NCBI GenBank assembly: GCA_019116045.1
Contig: DXCK01000060.1
Coordinates: 1-58,979, forward strand
Length of the DNA stretch: 58,979 nt
Reading direction: 5' to 3'
Source of the DNA: Candidatus Bacteroides merdipullorum
Lineage (GTDB): Bacteria; Bacteroidota; Bacteroidia; Bacteroidales; Bacteroidaceae
A program made the position numbers and the translations under genes. A model generated the notes under the pieces. It did not search any database and was not told the DNA's origin. It saw only the letters and a program-made list of their open reading frames with translations. The first letter of the stretch is position 1; each line of letters begins with the position of its first letter. Positions 1 to 8,987 of this stretch are shown in pieces.

Positions 1-431
1 AGGTCTTTCAAGAATGAATCCAACTCTTCATCCAATCCTTTTAACAGTTCATCGTTCAGCAGTAGGGTGTCATCGTCCATCAGCAGCAGTTCGGCAATGG
101 TTTCTTTGTCATCGTCTACCAGAACGAAGGAATAGGGTTTCATCAGTGCCAGTTTGTCCAAATCGCCGGCTGTCTTCATGTTGTTCAGCAGTGTGGACAA
201 GATACGTTCCACGTCGGTGTAGAAGTCATCACCTTCGTAGTTTGTCCATTCGTCAATAGTGGTGTTTCCCAGTAGGATGTCATCATCGTCAAAGATTAGC
301 AATTCGCCCGATTCAGGATGTGCTTGTAGATGAATGTCTGTTACAATAGTTTCTTCGCAACAGCGGTACTTGGCAATGGCTTGTCCGATAGCTTTTTCTA
401 TTTGTGATAAAGATGACTGGCTTAGTTTCAT
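1..431 (-). CDS. Acidic hypothetical protein, 3' part cut by window edge
   Basis: The frame is open from an ATG at 431 to the first base of the window, so the C-terminus is missing; 143 codons are visible. The protein starts MKLSQSSLSQIEKAIGQ and is rich in Asp/Glu, with runs such as IFDDDD and LLMDDD. There is no signal peptide or membrane segment, so it is probably cytoplasmic. A TACCTTTG box about 26 bp upstream fits a Bacteroides -7 element. I do not recognise the family and assign no function. Confidence 0.65.
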   Translation of the reverse strand, partial: MKLSQSSLSQIEKAIGQAIAKYRCCEETIVTDIHLQAHPESGELLIFDDDDILLGNTTIDEWTNYEGDDFYTDVERILSTLLNNMKTAGDLDKLALMKPYSFVLVDDDKETIAELLLMDDDTLLLNDELLKGLDEELDSFLKD

Positions 432-456
432 ATGTTTTTTGCTTATAGGTTGGCGT

Positions 457-464
457 CAAAGGTA
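457..464 (-). promoter_or_regulatory. Candidate -7 box for the truncated gene
   Basis: TACCTTTG on the minus strand matches the Bacteroides TAnnTTTG -7 consensus and lies 25 nt before the ATG at 431. I see no clear TTTG at the expected -33 position. Confidence 0.45.
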
Positions 465-501
465 CGGATTTTCCTTGGAATATCCTTGGAAAACCATCGG
501 T

Positions 502-897
502 TTATACGAAAGAGGACAAAGCTGTTTTTTTAGCTGCTCTTTTTCGGTCGCTGATGATGGCGTCTTTGTTTTCCACTGCCCATTCTATCAGAGCATTGAT
601 ATGTGGAATCAGCGAATGTGCCCGGGTTGTCAGTGCATATTCCACTCGAGGCGGCACTTCTGGATAAACTGTGCGGGTGATGTAGCCGTCTTCTTCTAAA
701 GCACGGAGGGTGACAGTCAACATTTTCTGGGAGATGTCGGGTATTTCGCGTTGCAACTCTTTGAATCGTATAGCTTGCTTGTCAGAGCGGTCTAAAGTAT
801 AGATGACCAATAGTGACCATTTATCGCTGATGCGTGCCAGGATATTTCGTATGGGACATTCTGGGTGTTGTGAATCCTCGATGATTGTTCTGTTCAT
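502..897 (-). CDS. HxlR-family winged-helix transcriptional regulator
   Basis: A 131-residue protein with the HxlR pattern: a conserved Cys near the N-terminus (HPECPIRNILARISDKW), then a winged helix with RFKELQREIPDISQKMLT and LEEDGYITRTVYPEVPPRVEY. HxlR proteins are dimeric DNA-binding regulators, often responding to electrophiles or redox through the conserved Cys. The open frame continues upstream to 1035, but that extension does not resemble the family. The ATG at 897 follows a TACCTTTG promoter at 924-931, so I start there. It is divergent from a NAD(P)-binding reductase, a common pairing in which HxlR controls its neighbour. The regulatory link is inferred. Confidence 0.85.
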   Translation of the reverse strand: MNRTIIEDSQHPECPIRNILARISDKWSLLVIYTLDRSDKQAIRFKELQREIPDISQKMLTVTLRALEEDGYITRTVYPEVPPRVEYALTTRAHSLIPHINALIEWAVENKDAIISDRKRAAKKTALSSFV

Positions 898-923
898 AAA
901 AGATTGTATTTCATATCGGTCTA

Positions 924-954
924 CAAAGGTAAGCAAACTTCTTTTGAATATCAA
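924..954 (-). promoter_or_regulatory. Promoter of the HxlR gene
   Basis: The minus strand reads TTG (954-952), a 20-nt spacer, then TACCTTTG (931-924). This matches the Bacteroides -33/-7 architecture and leaves a 26-nt leader before the ATG at 897. Confidence 0.6.
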
Positions 955-1046
955 TGGAAAATTTTTTTTCAAAAAAATGCGATTCTTAACTCGTTCACAT
1001 ACAGCAATGCTTACCTGTTTGTAACTATCTGACATTTAGGTTCCTA

Positions 1047-1078
1047 CTTGTAAGGGCGAAAAATGTCGCTTAACTTTG
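1047..1078 (+). promoter_or_regulatory. Promoter of the NAD(P)-binding reductase gene
   Basis: CTTG at 1047-1050, a 20-nt spacer and TAACTTTG at 1071-1078 match the Bacteroides promoter form. The ATG follows 47 nt later. The region between this box and the divergent HxlR promoter is the likely place for an HxlR operator, but I did not recognise one. Confidence 0.65.
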
Positions 1079-1125
1079 CAGCAGAAAGGAAATAAGATTG
1101 CTTATGTATTATAAAATATAAGAGT

Positions 1126-1776
1126 ATGAAGCATGTAGTATTGATTGGAGCAAGCGGATTCGTAGGAGCCGCTATTCTGAATGAGTTGTTAATGAGAGGG
1201 CACAAAGTGACTGCTGTAGTTCGTAATCCTGAAAAACTGAGTGTACAGAACTCTCAGTTGGAGATTGTAAAGGCGGATGTGGCCGAGACGGAGGTACTCG
1301 CCAAATTATGCGAAGGTAAAGATGCTGTCATTAGCGCCTACAATCCGGGTTGGACAAATCCTCGTATCTACGAAGAAACCTTGGTGAATTATCCATTGAT
1401 ATTGAAGGCTGTGAAGATATCGGGAGTGAAGCGCCTGTTGTGTGTGGGTGGTGCAGGTACTTTGTTTTGCGCACCAGGGCTTCGTGTGGTTGACTCTGGG
1501 GCTATTCCCGAAGCTATCATGGGAGGTGTTAAGTCGTTGGGTGAGTTCTATTTGAACACGTTGGCGAATGAAAAAGACCTTGACTGGGTGTTCTTTTCTC
1601 CGGCCGGCACTCTGGAACCAGGGCAGCGCACCGGCAAGTTTCGTCTTGGAAAAGATGATTTGATTGTAGATAAAAGCGGAAACAGTCACATCTCTGTCGA
1701 AGATTATGCCTTGGCTATGGTGGACGAATTGGAAACGCCGGAGCACCATCAGGAGCGGTTTACTATTGGATATTAA
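1126..1776 (+). CDS. NAD(P)-binding atypical SDR / NmrA-like oxidoreductase
   Basis: A 216-residue Rossmann protein. The N-terminus MKHVVLIGASGFVGAAI carries the GASGFVG dinucleotide-binding loop of extended/atypical SDRs (NAD(P)H-binding family, PF13460 type). LLMRGHKVTAVVRNPEKL follows, in which the basic VVRNP favours NADP(H). SGVKRLLCVGGAGTLF and DLDWVFFSPAGTLEPG are the typical mid and late strands of the YwnB/NmrA group. There is no signal peptide. The substrate is not visible; relatives act as quinone or flavin reductases or redox sensors. It sits divergently from an HxlR regulator, which suggests a stress-inducible pair. Confidence 0.85.
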   Translation: MKHVVLIGASGFVGAAILNELLMRGHKVTAVVRNPEKLSVQNSQLEIVKADVAETEVLAKLCEGKDAVISAYNPGWTNPRIYEETLVNYPLILKAVKISGVKRLLCVGGAGTLFCAPGLRVVDSGAIPEAIMGGVKSLGEFYLNTLANEKDLDWVFFSPAGTLEPGQRTGKFRLGKDDLIVDKSGNSHISVEDYALAMVDELETPEHHQERFTIGY

Positions 1777-1823
1777 AACATGAGTGTATCATGTCTAAGG
1801 CAGAAGAATAAGTTGCCTTTTAC

Positions 1824-1988
1824 GAGGGTGTCAAAATATAAAATGGCACGCAGATGACACTGATTAAACAGATTTTCGCAGATTTGTCTAACTGTAAATC
1901 AACGAAGTATAATCAGTGGTCATCTGTCGCATCTGCGTCATCTGCGTGCCATTTCTTGAGATACCACCCTGCATTTTGACACACTCTC
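1824..1988. repeat. Long imperfect palindrome between convergent genes
   Basis: An 18-bp arm at 1841-1858 (AAATGGCACGCAGATGAC) is repeated as its perfect reverse complement at 1937-1954. Outside it, GAGGGTGTCAAAAT at 1824-1837 pairs imperfectly with 1973-1988. The inner part repeats the motif ATCTGCG. It lies between the stop codons of two convergent genes and could terminate both transcripts. The sequence resembles dispersed intergenic repeats I remember from Bacteroides genomes, but copy number cannot be judged here. Confidence 0.75.
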
Positions 1989-2005
1989 TTGTTAATAAGG
2001 TGATG

Positions 2006-2977
2006 TCAGATGATGGAGGTACGCTTTACGAAATCGATGATTTCTGGAATGTATCCGAAAGCCATGCCCACTACTGTGTCGGCTGCGCCATAATAGACGG
2101 CCACACGTTGTCCGTCTTGCACGGCTGCACAGGGGAACACAACGTTGGGCACGTCCCCTTGCAATTCGTAGGGGGCGGCAGGTCCTATCAGATATTCTTG
2201 GGTGCGGTACAATACTTTAGCGGGATTCTCGGTGTCAAGAATGGCTGCTCCCATGGCATAGCGGAAGCCGTTGCACGTCGTAATCACGCCGTGATAGAAC
2301 AAGAGCCATCCTTCTTCCGTTAGGAATGGTACGGAACCTGCCCCAATCTTGGTGCACTGCCAGGCACTCTGTTCGAAGGGCGTTACCTTCATCACACAGC
2401 GATGTTCACCCCAGTATTTCATGTCCGGGCTATAACTGATGTAGATATCGCCGAATGGTGTGTGTCCATTGTCGCTCGGTCGGCTCAGCATAGCATATTT
2501 CCCGTCTATTTTCTGTGGAAACAATACGCCGTTTCGGTTGAAAGGCAAGAAGGCGTTCTCACATTGGAAGAATTCCTTGAAATCAAATGTATATCCGATT
2601 CCAATCGTCGGGCCGTTGTAGCCATTGCACCAAGTGATCCAGTAACGGTCTTCTATCCACGTCACCCGTGGGTCGTATTTGTAGTCGGAATCAATCATTT
2701 CTGTGTTCCCTGGCTTAAATTGGATTGGCTTGTGCTGTATGTCCCAGTGGATACCGTCTTTGCTAAACCCAGCAAAAATGTTCATCTGCACGGCTTTGTT
2801 GTCACAGCGGAATACTCCGGCAAAGCCGTCGCCGAAAGGCACCACCGCACTGTTGAAGATACTGTTGGACGACGGAATGTCATAACGCCCGATAATGGGA
2901 TTTTTAGAATATCTCCACATTACGTCCGTGCATCCGTTCGGACGTTCTTCCCAAGGGATATTAATTTGTTTGCTCAT
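2006..2977 (-). CDS. GH130 beta-1,4-mannoside phosphorylase (likely mannosyl-GlcNAc phosphorylase)
   Basis: A 323-residue five-bladed propeller of family GH130. Visible family segments are [20 protein letters not shown], the SKDGIHWDI turn, [40 protein letters not shown] and the late [11 protein letters not shown]102 in YDPRV aligns with the catalytic acid Asp of GH130. There is no signal peptide, so it acts in the cytoplasm. Length and motifs fit the group including BT1033, which phosphorolyses Man-beta-1,4-GlcNAc to mannose-1-phosphate and GlcNAc. It lies 30 bp after an MFS gene and downstream of GH92 genes, which suits a last step on N-glycan core disaccharide. Exact substrate is inferred. 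Confidence 0.9.
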   Translation of the reverse strand: MSKQINIPWEERPNGCTDVMWRYSKNPIIGRYDIPSSNSIFNSAVVPFGDGFAGVFRCDNKAVQMNIFAGFSKDGIHWDIQHKPIQFKPGNTEMIDSDYKYDPRVTWIEDRYWITWCNGYNGPTIGIGYTFDFKEFFQCENAFLPFNRNGVLFPQKIDGKYAMLSRPSDNGHTPFGDIYISYSPDMKYWGEHRCVMKVTPFEQSAWQCTKIGAGSVPFLTEEGWLLFYHGVITTCNGFRYAMGAAILDTENPAKVLYRTQEYLIGPAAPYELQGDVPNVVFPCAAVQDGQRVAVYYGAADTVVGMAFGYIPEIIDFVKRTSII

Positions 2978-3007
2978 AATGCTTATACTGTATTTTGGTT
3001 AGTCTTT

Positions 3008-4375
3008 TTATTCTTTCTCACCTTTCAATAACGAACCGTCTGGAGCATATTTGAATGGTACGAAATAAGTCATCAGGAAAGCAGGAATCGTGGCTATCAG
3101 CACGAAGATGAAAAACGGTTCATAACCTCCGGGCTTGTCGAACCATTTGCCCAACGTCTCGCATACCCAGCCGCTCATCATGCCTGGCAGCATCACTCCC
3201 AGGTTCATGATGCCCGAGGCAAACGCATAGTGTGCCATTTGGTGTTTGCCTGGTGCCACCTGTTGCATCATAAATAGCGTCAGTCCGACGAACCCGAAGC
3301 CATATCCGAAATATTCGAACACAATACCTCCGGCAATCAGCACATGGTTCTCCGGCTGGAAAGTAGCCAGCAGGGCATAGACCACGAACGGCAGGTTGAA
3401 AGTGCAACAGAGCGAAAACAACGTCTTCTTTAATCCCCGTGCCGAGATATAATACCCTGCCAGTAACGAACCCAGCACAAAGGCCGCTGCTCCGTATATG
3501 CCATAATATAATCCGATTTCCTTTTCGCTCAGGCCCAGTCCGCCCATTGTTCTGTCAGCTTTCAGAAACAAGGGTACAATTTTCATCACAAATCCTTCGG
3601 CAAAACGGTAAAGTATGATGAACAGCAAGTAATAAGCGATATGACTTTTGCGGAAGAAGTCCGTCAACACACCTATCAGCTCTCGCATCACTTGTCGGGC
3701 ATTTCGGCTATTTCCACTCTTCTTTTGTGGGGTAGATGGAAGCATAAAGATGTGATAGATGCCCAGCAATACCATTGTGACGCATAGCATGGTCATGATT
3801 ATCATCCAAGCCTTTTGGTTCGCTGCCAAGACCACTGCACTCTCCTGGCTCCCTTGGCTGAAATGCTCGATGGCTATTCCTGCCACATAAACCAATCCGC
3901 CGGTGGCTATGACTTTGGCGATGTTGTAAAATGCACCTTGCCAACCGATGTATTTGGCTTGCTCGGAAGAGGAAAGCTCGCTCATATACACGCCGTCGCA
4001 GGCAATGTCATGAGTAGCGCCGCTAAAGGCAATGACAGCCAATAGTGCAATGGATATGCTGAAAAAATGGGGCAAGTGCAATGAAAAGGCCACTAACCCG
4101 AAAGTAATGCCTGTGATTAATTGGGTAGTTACTACAAAAAACTTCTTGGTTTTGAATAATTCAAGGAAAGGACTCCACAATGGCTTCAGAGTCCAAGGCA
4201 GCAAGATGAGAGACGTCCAGAAGGTAATCAGTTTGTCTTCTACTCCCAGTCCTTTGAACATCAGCACCGTTACCATGTTCAGTACAACGAAGGGAAGCCC
4301 CATCGCAAAATAAGCGGTTGGTACCCATGTGATAGGGCTTCGGTGGTTGCTTATGTTATTCTGGTTGTTTTTCAT
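3008..4375 (-). CDS. MFS transporter, inner membrane, sugar or disaccharide uptake
   Basis: A 455-residue polytopic membrane protein with about twelve hydrophobic segments, beginning WVPTAYFAMGLPFVVLNMVT and ending in IFVLIATIPAFLMTYFVPF. The first half carries GATHDIACDGVYMSEL, reminiscent of AmpG/PUCC-like major facilitator proteins. It is 11 bp from the stop of a GH92 gene upstream and 30 bp from GH130 downstream, so it is cotranscribed. The same GH92-MFS-GH130 order occurs, as I recall, at BT1032-BT1034 of B. thetaiotaomicron. The likely role is to bring the disaccharide left by periplasmic mannosidases to the cytoplasmic GH130. Substrate is inferred from context. Confidence 0.85.
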   Translation of the reverse strand: MKNNQNNISNHRSPITWVPTAYFAMGLPFVVLNMVTVLMFKGLGVEDKLITFWTSLILLPWTLKPLWSPFLELFKTKKFFVVTTQLITGITFGLVAFSLHLPHFFSISIALLAVIAFSGATHDIACDGVYMSELSSSEQAKYIGWQGAFYNIAKVIATGGLVYVAGIAIEHFSQGSQESAVVLAANQKAWMIIMTMLCVTMVLLGIYHIFMLPSTPQKKSGNSRNARQVMRELIGVLTDFFRKSHIAYYLLFIILYRFAEGFVMKIVPLFLKADRTMGGLGLSEKEIGLYYGIYGAAAFVLGSLLAGYYISARGLKKTLFSLCCTFNLPFVVYALLATFQPENHVLIAGGIVFEYFGYGFGFVGLTLFMMQQVAPGKHQMAHYAFASGIMNLGVMLPGMMSGWVCETLGKWFDKPGGYEPFFIFVLIATIPAFLMTYFVPFKYAPDGSLLKGEKE

Positions 4376-4386
4376 GATCGTTAAGC

Positions 4387-6669
4387 TTATTTCTCTTCTT
4401 TACTGAACGAGTAGGGCGCATCGTCTGTAGATATTCCTCGATGCATGTTGGGTTCGTCATCCATAGATATATCGATTCTTCCTCCCTGTTGCAGCATCGA
4501 ATGGGTCACATAATTCCGCGTATAGTTTTGTCCGTTTACGGTCATGGATTCGATGTACAGATTTTGGTCACTGTTTTTCGGCGCTTGGATTAGCAGTGTG
4601 TTTCCGTTCTCAAAATGCAACGTAGCTTTTTTGAATAGCGGTGTCCCTAAGACATATTGGTCGGTGCCCGGACACACAGGATAGAATCCCAACGCAGAAA
4701 ACACGTACCAGGCAGAAGTTTGTCCGTTGTCTTCATCTCCGCAATAGCCGTCGGGAGTAGGAGAGTACATCCTGTTCATTACCTGGCGCAACCAATATTG
4801 CGCTTTCCAAGGTTGTTTCGCATAGTTATACAGATAAATCATGTGTTGCACCGGTTGATTGCCGTGCGCATAGTTTCCCATATTCATCACGGTCATCTCG
4901 CGGATTTCGTGGATGGGGAAGCCATAATAACTGTCGTCAAATAGAGGAGGAACTGCAAATACCGAATCCATCATCTGCACAAACATTTCGTCTCCTCCCA
5001 TTAAGTCAATCAATCCCTGTGGGTCATGGAATACAGACCATGAGTAATGCCAACTGTTGCCTTCGGTAAAAGCATCACCCCATTTCAGGGGAGAAAACGG
5101 TGATTGAAAAGAACCGTCAGCATTTTTGCCGCGCATCAACTTGCTTTCCGGGTCAAACAGGTTTTGGTAGTTCATCGCACGTTTGGCAAACCGCTCTATT
5201 TCTTTCTTGGGGCGTTTTAAGGCTTTAGCCAATTGGTAGATGCACCAGTCATCGTAGGCATATTCCAAGGTGCGGGCCGCATTTTCATTAATGCCCACAT
5301 TGTAGGGCACATAACCCAGTTTATTGTAATATTCATGGCCTAAACGCCCCGTCGAAGAAACATCTGGATGTACGTGTTCTGTGCCGTAAAGCAAACCTTT
5401 ATAAAGCGTTTCCACGTCTTCTACCTTCACTCCTTTTAAATAAGCATCGACCAATACAGAAGCAGAATTGTTGCCTACCATGCAGCCTCGGTGTCCCGGA
5501 CTGGCCCATTCAGGGAAGAAGTTGCTTTCTTTGTACGTATTTATTAGCCCTTCTTGAATCTCCTTGTTGACAGAGGGATACATCAGGTTCAGCAATGGAA
5601 ACAGGCAACGGAACGTATCCCAGAATCCGGTGTCCGTGTACATATAGCCAGGTAATACCTGTCCGGTGTAGGGACTGTAATGGACAATTTGTCCATTACA
5701 GTCTATTTCATAAAATTTGCGTGGAAATAGTAACGAGCGGTATAAACAGGAGTAGAACGTACGGTATTGATCCAGGTTCCCGCCTTCTACTTCGATGCGT
5801 CCCAATACTTGATTCCAAGCTTCACGGCCTTTCTGTACCAGCGTGTCGAAAGAGTCATCGCCCAGTTCAGCCAGGTTTTGCATAGCCTGTTCATAACTGA
5901 TGAAAGAAGATGCTACGCGCACATGCACCGTCTCGCCTTTGTGAGTACTGAAACCTATGACGGCTCCTGCGTGATGGGCCTGTTGTTCTGTTCCATTTTC
6001 AACGAAGACACTATCGTTTACAGTGGCCTGGTAAGCGAACGGCTTGTCAAACTCCAGCACGAAATAGTTTTTGAAATTGGCAGGTACTCCACCGCTGTTG
6101 CGGGTTGAATATCCTACAATCCTTCTATTTTCTTTGTCTATCTTTACGTATGACCCCTTGTCGAAAGCATCTATCACGATATACGATTGCTTGTTTTCAG
6201 GGAAAGTAAAGCGGAACATGGCGGCCCGTTCAGTCGGTGTCATTTCTGTTACGATGTCATAATCTGCCAGATATACCTTGTAATAATAAGCTTTGGCTTC
6301 TTCACCTTTATGTGAGAACCAACTGGCCCGTTTCTCTTCATCAAATTCCGCTTTACCCACCATCGGCATGATGGAAAACTGGCCATAATCATTAATCCAG
6401 GGGCTGGGTTGATGTGTCTGTTTGAAACCGCGTATCTTGTTGGCCGTATAGGTATATTGCCAGCCGTCTCCCATTTTCCCAGTTTGCGGAGTCCAGAAGT
6501 TCATTCCCCACGGACGGGCAATGGCCGGATATGTGTTGCCAGTAGACAGTTCAAAGGTAGATTGAGTTCCTATCAATGGATTTACGTAATCCACATAATT
6601 TTTTGCCTGTGCGAAATGAATGAATCCGGCAAGCAAAAACACTAATAACAAATACTTTTTCATGGTCAT
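4387..6669 (-). CDS. GH92 alpha-mannosidase, periplasmic, GNQPVQH subtype
   Basis: About 760 residues with a Sec signal peptide (MKKYLLLVFLLAGFIHFAQA) and no lipobox Cys, so it is probably soluble in the periplasm. GH92 hallmarks include DYVNPLIGTQ, HQPSPWINDYGQ, the FWDTFR region, NSWHYSWSVFHDPQGL and DEDNGQTSAWYVFSALGFYP. Where the other GH92 genes of this locus have GNEP-HH, this one has GNQPVQH (Gln about 603). This position differs among GH92 specificity groups, so its linkage preference probably differs from its neighbours. The start at 6669 gives an ATGA overlap with the upstream GH92 stop; an ATG at 6663 is also possible. It is a close paralogue of the GH92 at 45742-48054. Confidence 0.93.
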   Translation of the reverse strand: MTMKKYLLLVFLLAGFIHFAQAKNYVDYVNPLIGTQSTFELSTGNTYPAIARPWGMNFWTPQTGKMGDGWQYTYTANKIRGFKQTHQPSPWINDYGQFSIMPMVGKAEFDEEKRASWFSHKGEEAKAYYYKVYLADYDIVTEMTPTERAAMFRFTFPENKQSYIVIDAFDKGSYVKIDKENRRIVGYSTRNSGGVPANFKNYFVLEFDKPFAYQATVNDSVFVENGTEQQAHHAGAVIGFSTHKGETVHVRVASSFISYEQAMQNLAELGDDSFDTLVQKGREAWNQVLGRIEVEGGNLDQYRTFYSCLYRSLLFPRKFYEIDCNGQIVHYSPYTGQVLPGYMYTDTGFWDTFRCLFPLLNLMYPSVNKEIQEGLINTYKESNFFPEWASPGHRGCMVGNNSASVLVDAYLKGVKVEDVETLYKGLLYGTEHVHPDVSSTGRLGHEYYNKLGYVPYNVGINENAARTLEYAYDDWCIYQLAKALKRPKKEIERFAKRAMNYQNLFDPESKLMRGKNADGSFQSPFSPLKWGDAFTEGNSWHYSWSVFHDPQGLIDLMGGDEMFVQMMDSVFAVPPLFDDSYYGFPIHEIREMTVMNMGNYAHGNQPVQHMIYLYNYAKQPWKAQYWLRQVMNRMYSPTPDGYCGDEDNGQTSAWYVFSALGFYPVCPGTDQYVLGTPLFKKATLHFENGNTLLIQAPKNSDQNLYIESMTVNGQNYTRNYVTHSMLQQGGRIDISMDDEPNMHRGISTDDAPYSFSKEEK

Positions 6670-8960
6670 TTTAAGTTGGATGGTTCTGTTCCCCATTGAG
6701 TGGGTTTGTTGGTCATTATGATTTCAAGTCTGCCTCCGGCCACAATGTCCTTGTGGTTGAAGAACGGTTTGTTCAGAGGCTTCCCGTTCAGTGTCACCGA
6801 TTCGATATACTTATTGTCATTTGAATTGTTTTGGGTGATGATGCTAAAGGTTTTTTCATTGGGCAGATGTATGACTGCCTTATCAAAAATTGGACGTCCG
6901 ATTGAATAAACCGGTTTACCGGGACATACTTGGTAGAATCCCATTGCATTCAGGATATACCAGGCAGACATTTGGCCGCAGTCTTCATTGCCCGACAGTC
7001 CGTCTGGAGCGTTGCGGTATTGCTCTTTCAGCACACGGTCTATCAATTCCTGAGTTTGCCAGGGGCGGCGGATATAATTGTACAGGTGGATGACATGATG
7101 ACTGGGCTCATTGCCATGTGCATATTGTCCGATTAAGCCGCTGATGTCGGCAGAAACCAGTTCTCCTTCGATGTTCGAATCTTCTGTAAACAACGAATCC
7201 AGCTTGCCGGCAAATGCCTCTTCTCCTCCCATTAGCTCTACCAGGCCCTCCACATCTTGTGGCACGAACCATGTCCATTGCCAGGCATTTCCTTCACAAT
7301 AATCGTCATTCCGATGGTTCGACGCTTTCGGATTAAAAGGAGTGCGCCAGTTGCCTTCCGAATCAACTCCACGCATGAACCGGACAGACGGATCAAAATA
7401 AAGCGTATAAGCTTTGGCAAATTGGGAATAATCTTCATAGTTCTCATTATCACCGATGGCTTTTGCCAATATTGAGATGCAGTAGTCATCGTAGGCATAT
7501 TCCAAAGCTTTAGCCACAGATTCATTTTCTTTATCGCAAGGGATATAGCCGATTGTGTTTTTGTAATACTTGGCTTGAGGCATCAAATGGGGCAAAACAG
7601 CCGGGGGACAAACGATGCCGGTTGTGTCATATTCGGCAGCTCGCAAGCAAGCATCATAAGCTTCTTGCAAGTCGAAATCGGCATATCCTTTGGTATAAGC
7701 ATCTGCAATCAGAGACACGGCATGGTAACCAATCATCGTTCCCGTATAATTGGATGCCAAGTCCCACATGGGGAATATGCCTCCTTCCCGGCTTTTCAGC
7801 AGCAGCGACTGGATAAAGTCATTATTCAGTTGCGGGTCGATGATGGAAAGCAAGGGATGCAGGGCGCGGAAAGTATCCCACAAAGAAAAAGTGGTATATA
7901 CCGGTTTGTTGACATCTCCCTGGTGAACCTTTTGGTCCATTCCCCAATATCTTCCGTCCACATCTGTAAAAAGGTTCGGACTGATGGCCGTGTGATACAT
8001 GGCCGTGTAGAAGATGTTTTTGTCCACTTCGTTAGAGGTCGATACATCGATTTTGGCTAAGTATTGGTTCCAAACCTTACGGGCGTTGTCACGCACCAGG
8101 TCGAAGTCCCATGCCGGAATTTCTGTTTCCAGGTTCTTTTGTGCTCCCTCTGTGTCGACAGCCGAGAAGCCTACCTTTACCAATACCTGTTCATCCTTTT
8201 CTGTATGGAAGTTCAGCAAGACTTTGCAGCGGGGTTGCTTCTTTCCGTTCTGGTCTGTCAGCGTATCCCGTACGATGGTAGAAGTAAATGGCTTGGAGAA
8301 TTTGGCATAGAAATTGGCACGCTGGTCGAATGCCCAATATTTGGTCAACTTATAGCCTTTGATTTCCGTATCGCTCACCACCTCTACCTGCATGTCCAGG
8401 TTATCTTGGTGCTGTATGGAGTAGTCCAGGTCTAATATGAAGCCTGCCTTTTCCGCCTCAGGGAAAGTATAGCGGTGCAAGGCTGCCCGTTGGGTAGCGG
8501 TCAATTCTGCTTTGACTTGGTAGCGGTCAAGGAATACCGAATAATATCCAGGTGTTGCCACCTCGTTCTCGTGCGAGAAAGGAGAGGCATAAGGAAGGGT
8601 CTGTGATGAATAATCCTGCGGGTCATACAGTTGTTGGCCCACCGTCGGCATCAGCAGGAAGTCGCCATAATCGGCACATCCTGTTCCGCTGACATGTGTA
8701 TGCGAAAAACCGTTGATGGTACTATCTGCATAATAGTATCCAGAACAGGCATCCCAACCGTCGATACGGGTGTCTGGACTGGGCTGAATCATTCCGTGGG
8801 GTACCACGGCACCTGGAAACGTGTGTCCATGGCCTCCCGTTCCGATTAATGGATTGACATAAGACGTATAGTCGATATCCTGTTTTTCTTTCGTGCACGA
8901 TGATAGACAGAATATTCCTCCGCATAAGCCTACCACGATGGCAGCAACTGCATTTTTCAT
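6666..8960 (-). CDS. GH92 alpha-mannosidase lipoprotein, GNEPSHH subtype
   Basis: 764 residues with a lipoprotein signal (GGIFCLSSC, then TKEKQD). GH92 motifs: YVNPLIGTGGHGHTFPGAV, the FSHTHVSGTGCADYGDF segment, SLWDTFRALHPLL, NAWQWTWFVPQDVEGL, HGNEPSHHVIHLYNY (Glu about 618) and GNEDCGQMSAWYILNAMGFY. The family uses a calcium-dependent inverting mechanism. The GTGGHGHTFPGA start and GNEPSHH resemble, from memory, the alpha-1,2-mannosidase BT3990, so removal of alpha-1,2-mannose from high-mannose N-glycans is plausible but unproven. It begins 27 bp after the FecR stop and overlaps the next GH92 by ATGA, giving a tight operon. Confidence 0.94.
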   Translation of the reverse strand: MKNAVAAIVVGLCGGIFCLSSCTKEKQDIDYTSYVNPLIGTGGHGHTFPGAVVPHGMIQPSPDTRIDGWDACSGYYYADSTINGFSHTHVSGTGCADYGDFLLMPTVGQQLYDPQDYSSQTLPYASPFSHENEVATPGYYSVFLDRYQVKAELTATQRAALHRYTFPEAEKAGFILDLDYSIQHQDNLDMQVEVVSDTEIKGYKLTKYWAFDQRANFYAKFSKPFTSTIVRDTLTDQNGKKQPRCKVLLNFHTEKDEQVLVKVGFSAVDTEGAQKNLETEIPAWDFDLVRDNARKVWNQYLAKIDVSTSNEVDKNIFYTAMYHTAISPNLFTDVDGRYWGMDQKVHQGDVNKPVYTTFSLWDTFRALHPLLSIIDPQLNNDFIQSLLLKSREGGIFPMWDLASNYTGTMIGYHAVSLIADAYTKGYADFDLQEAYDACLRAAEYDTTGIVCPPAVLPHLMPQAKYYKNTIGYIPCDKENESVAKALEYAYDDYCISILAKAIGDNENYEDYSQFAKAYTLYFDPSVRFMRGVDSEGNWRTPFNPKASNHRNDDYCEGNAWQWTWFVPQDVEGLVELMGGEEAFAGKLDSLFTEDSNIEGELVSADISGLIGQYAHGNEPSHHVIHLYNYIRRPWQTQELIDRVLKEQYRNAPDGLSGNEDCGQMSAWYILNAMGFYQVCPGKPVYSIGRPIFDKAVIHLPNEKTFSIITQNNSNDNKYIESVTLNGKPLNKPFFNHKDIVAGGRLEIIMTNKPTQWGTEPSNLK

Positions 8961-8987
8961 TTTACTTTGGCTTTAAGATTAATACTA

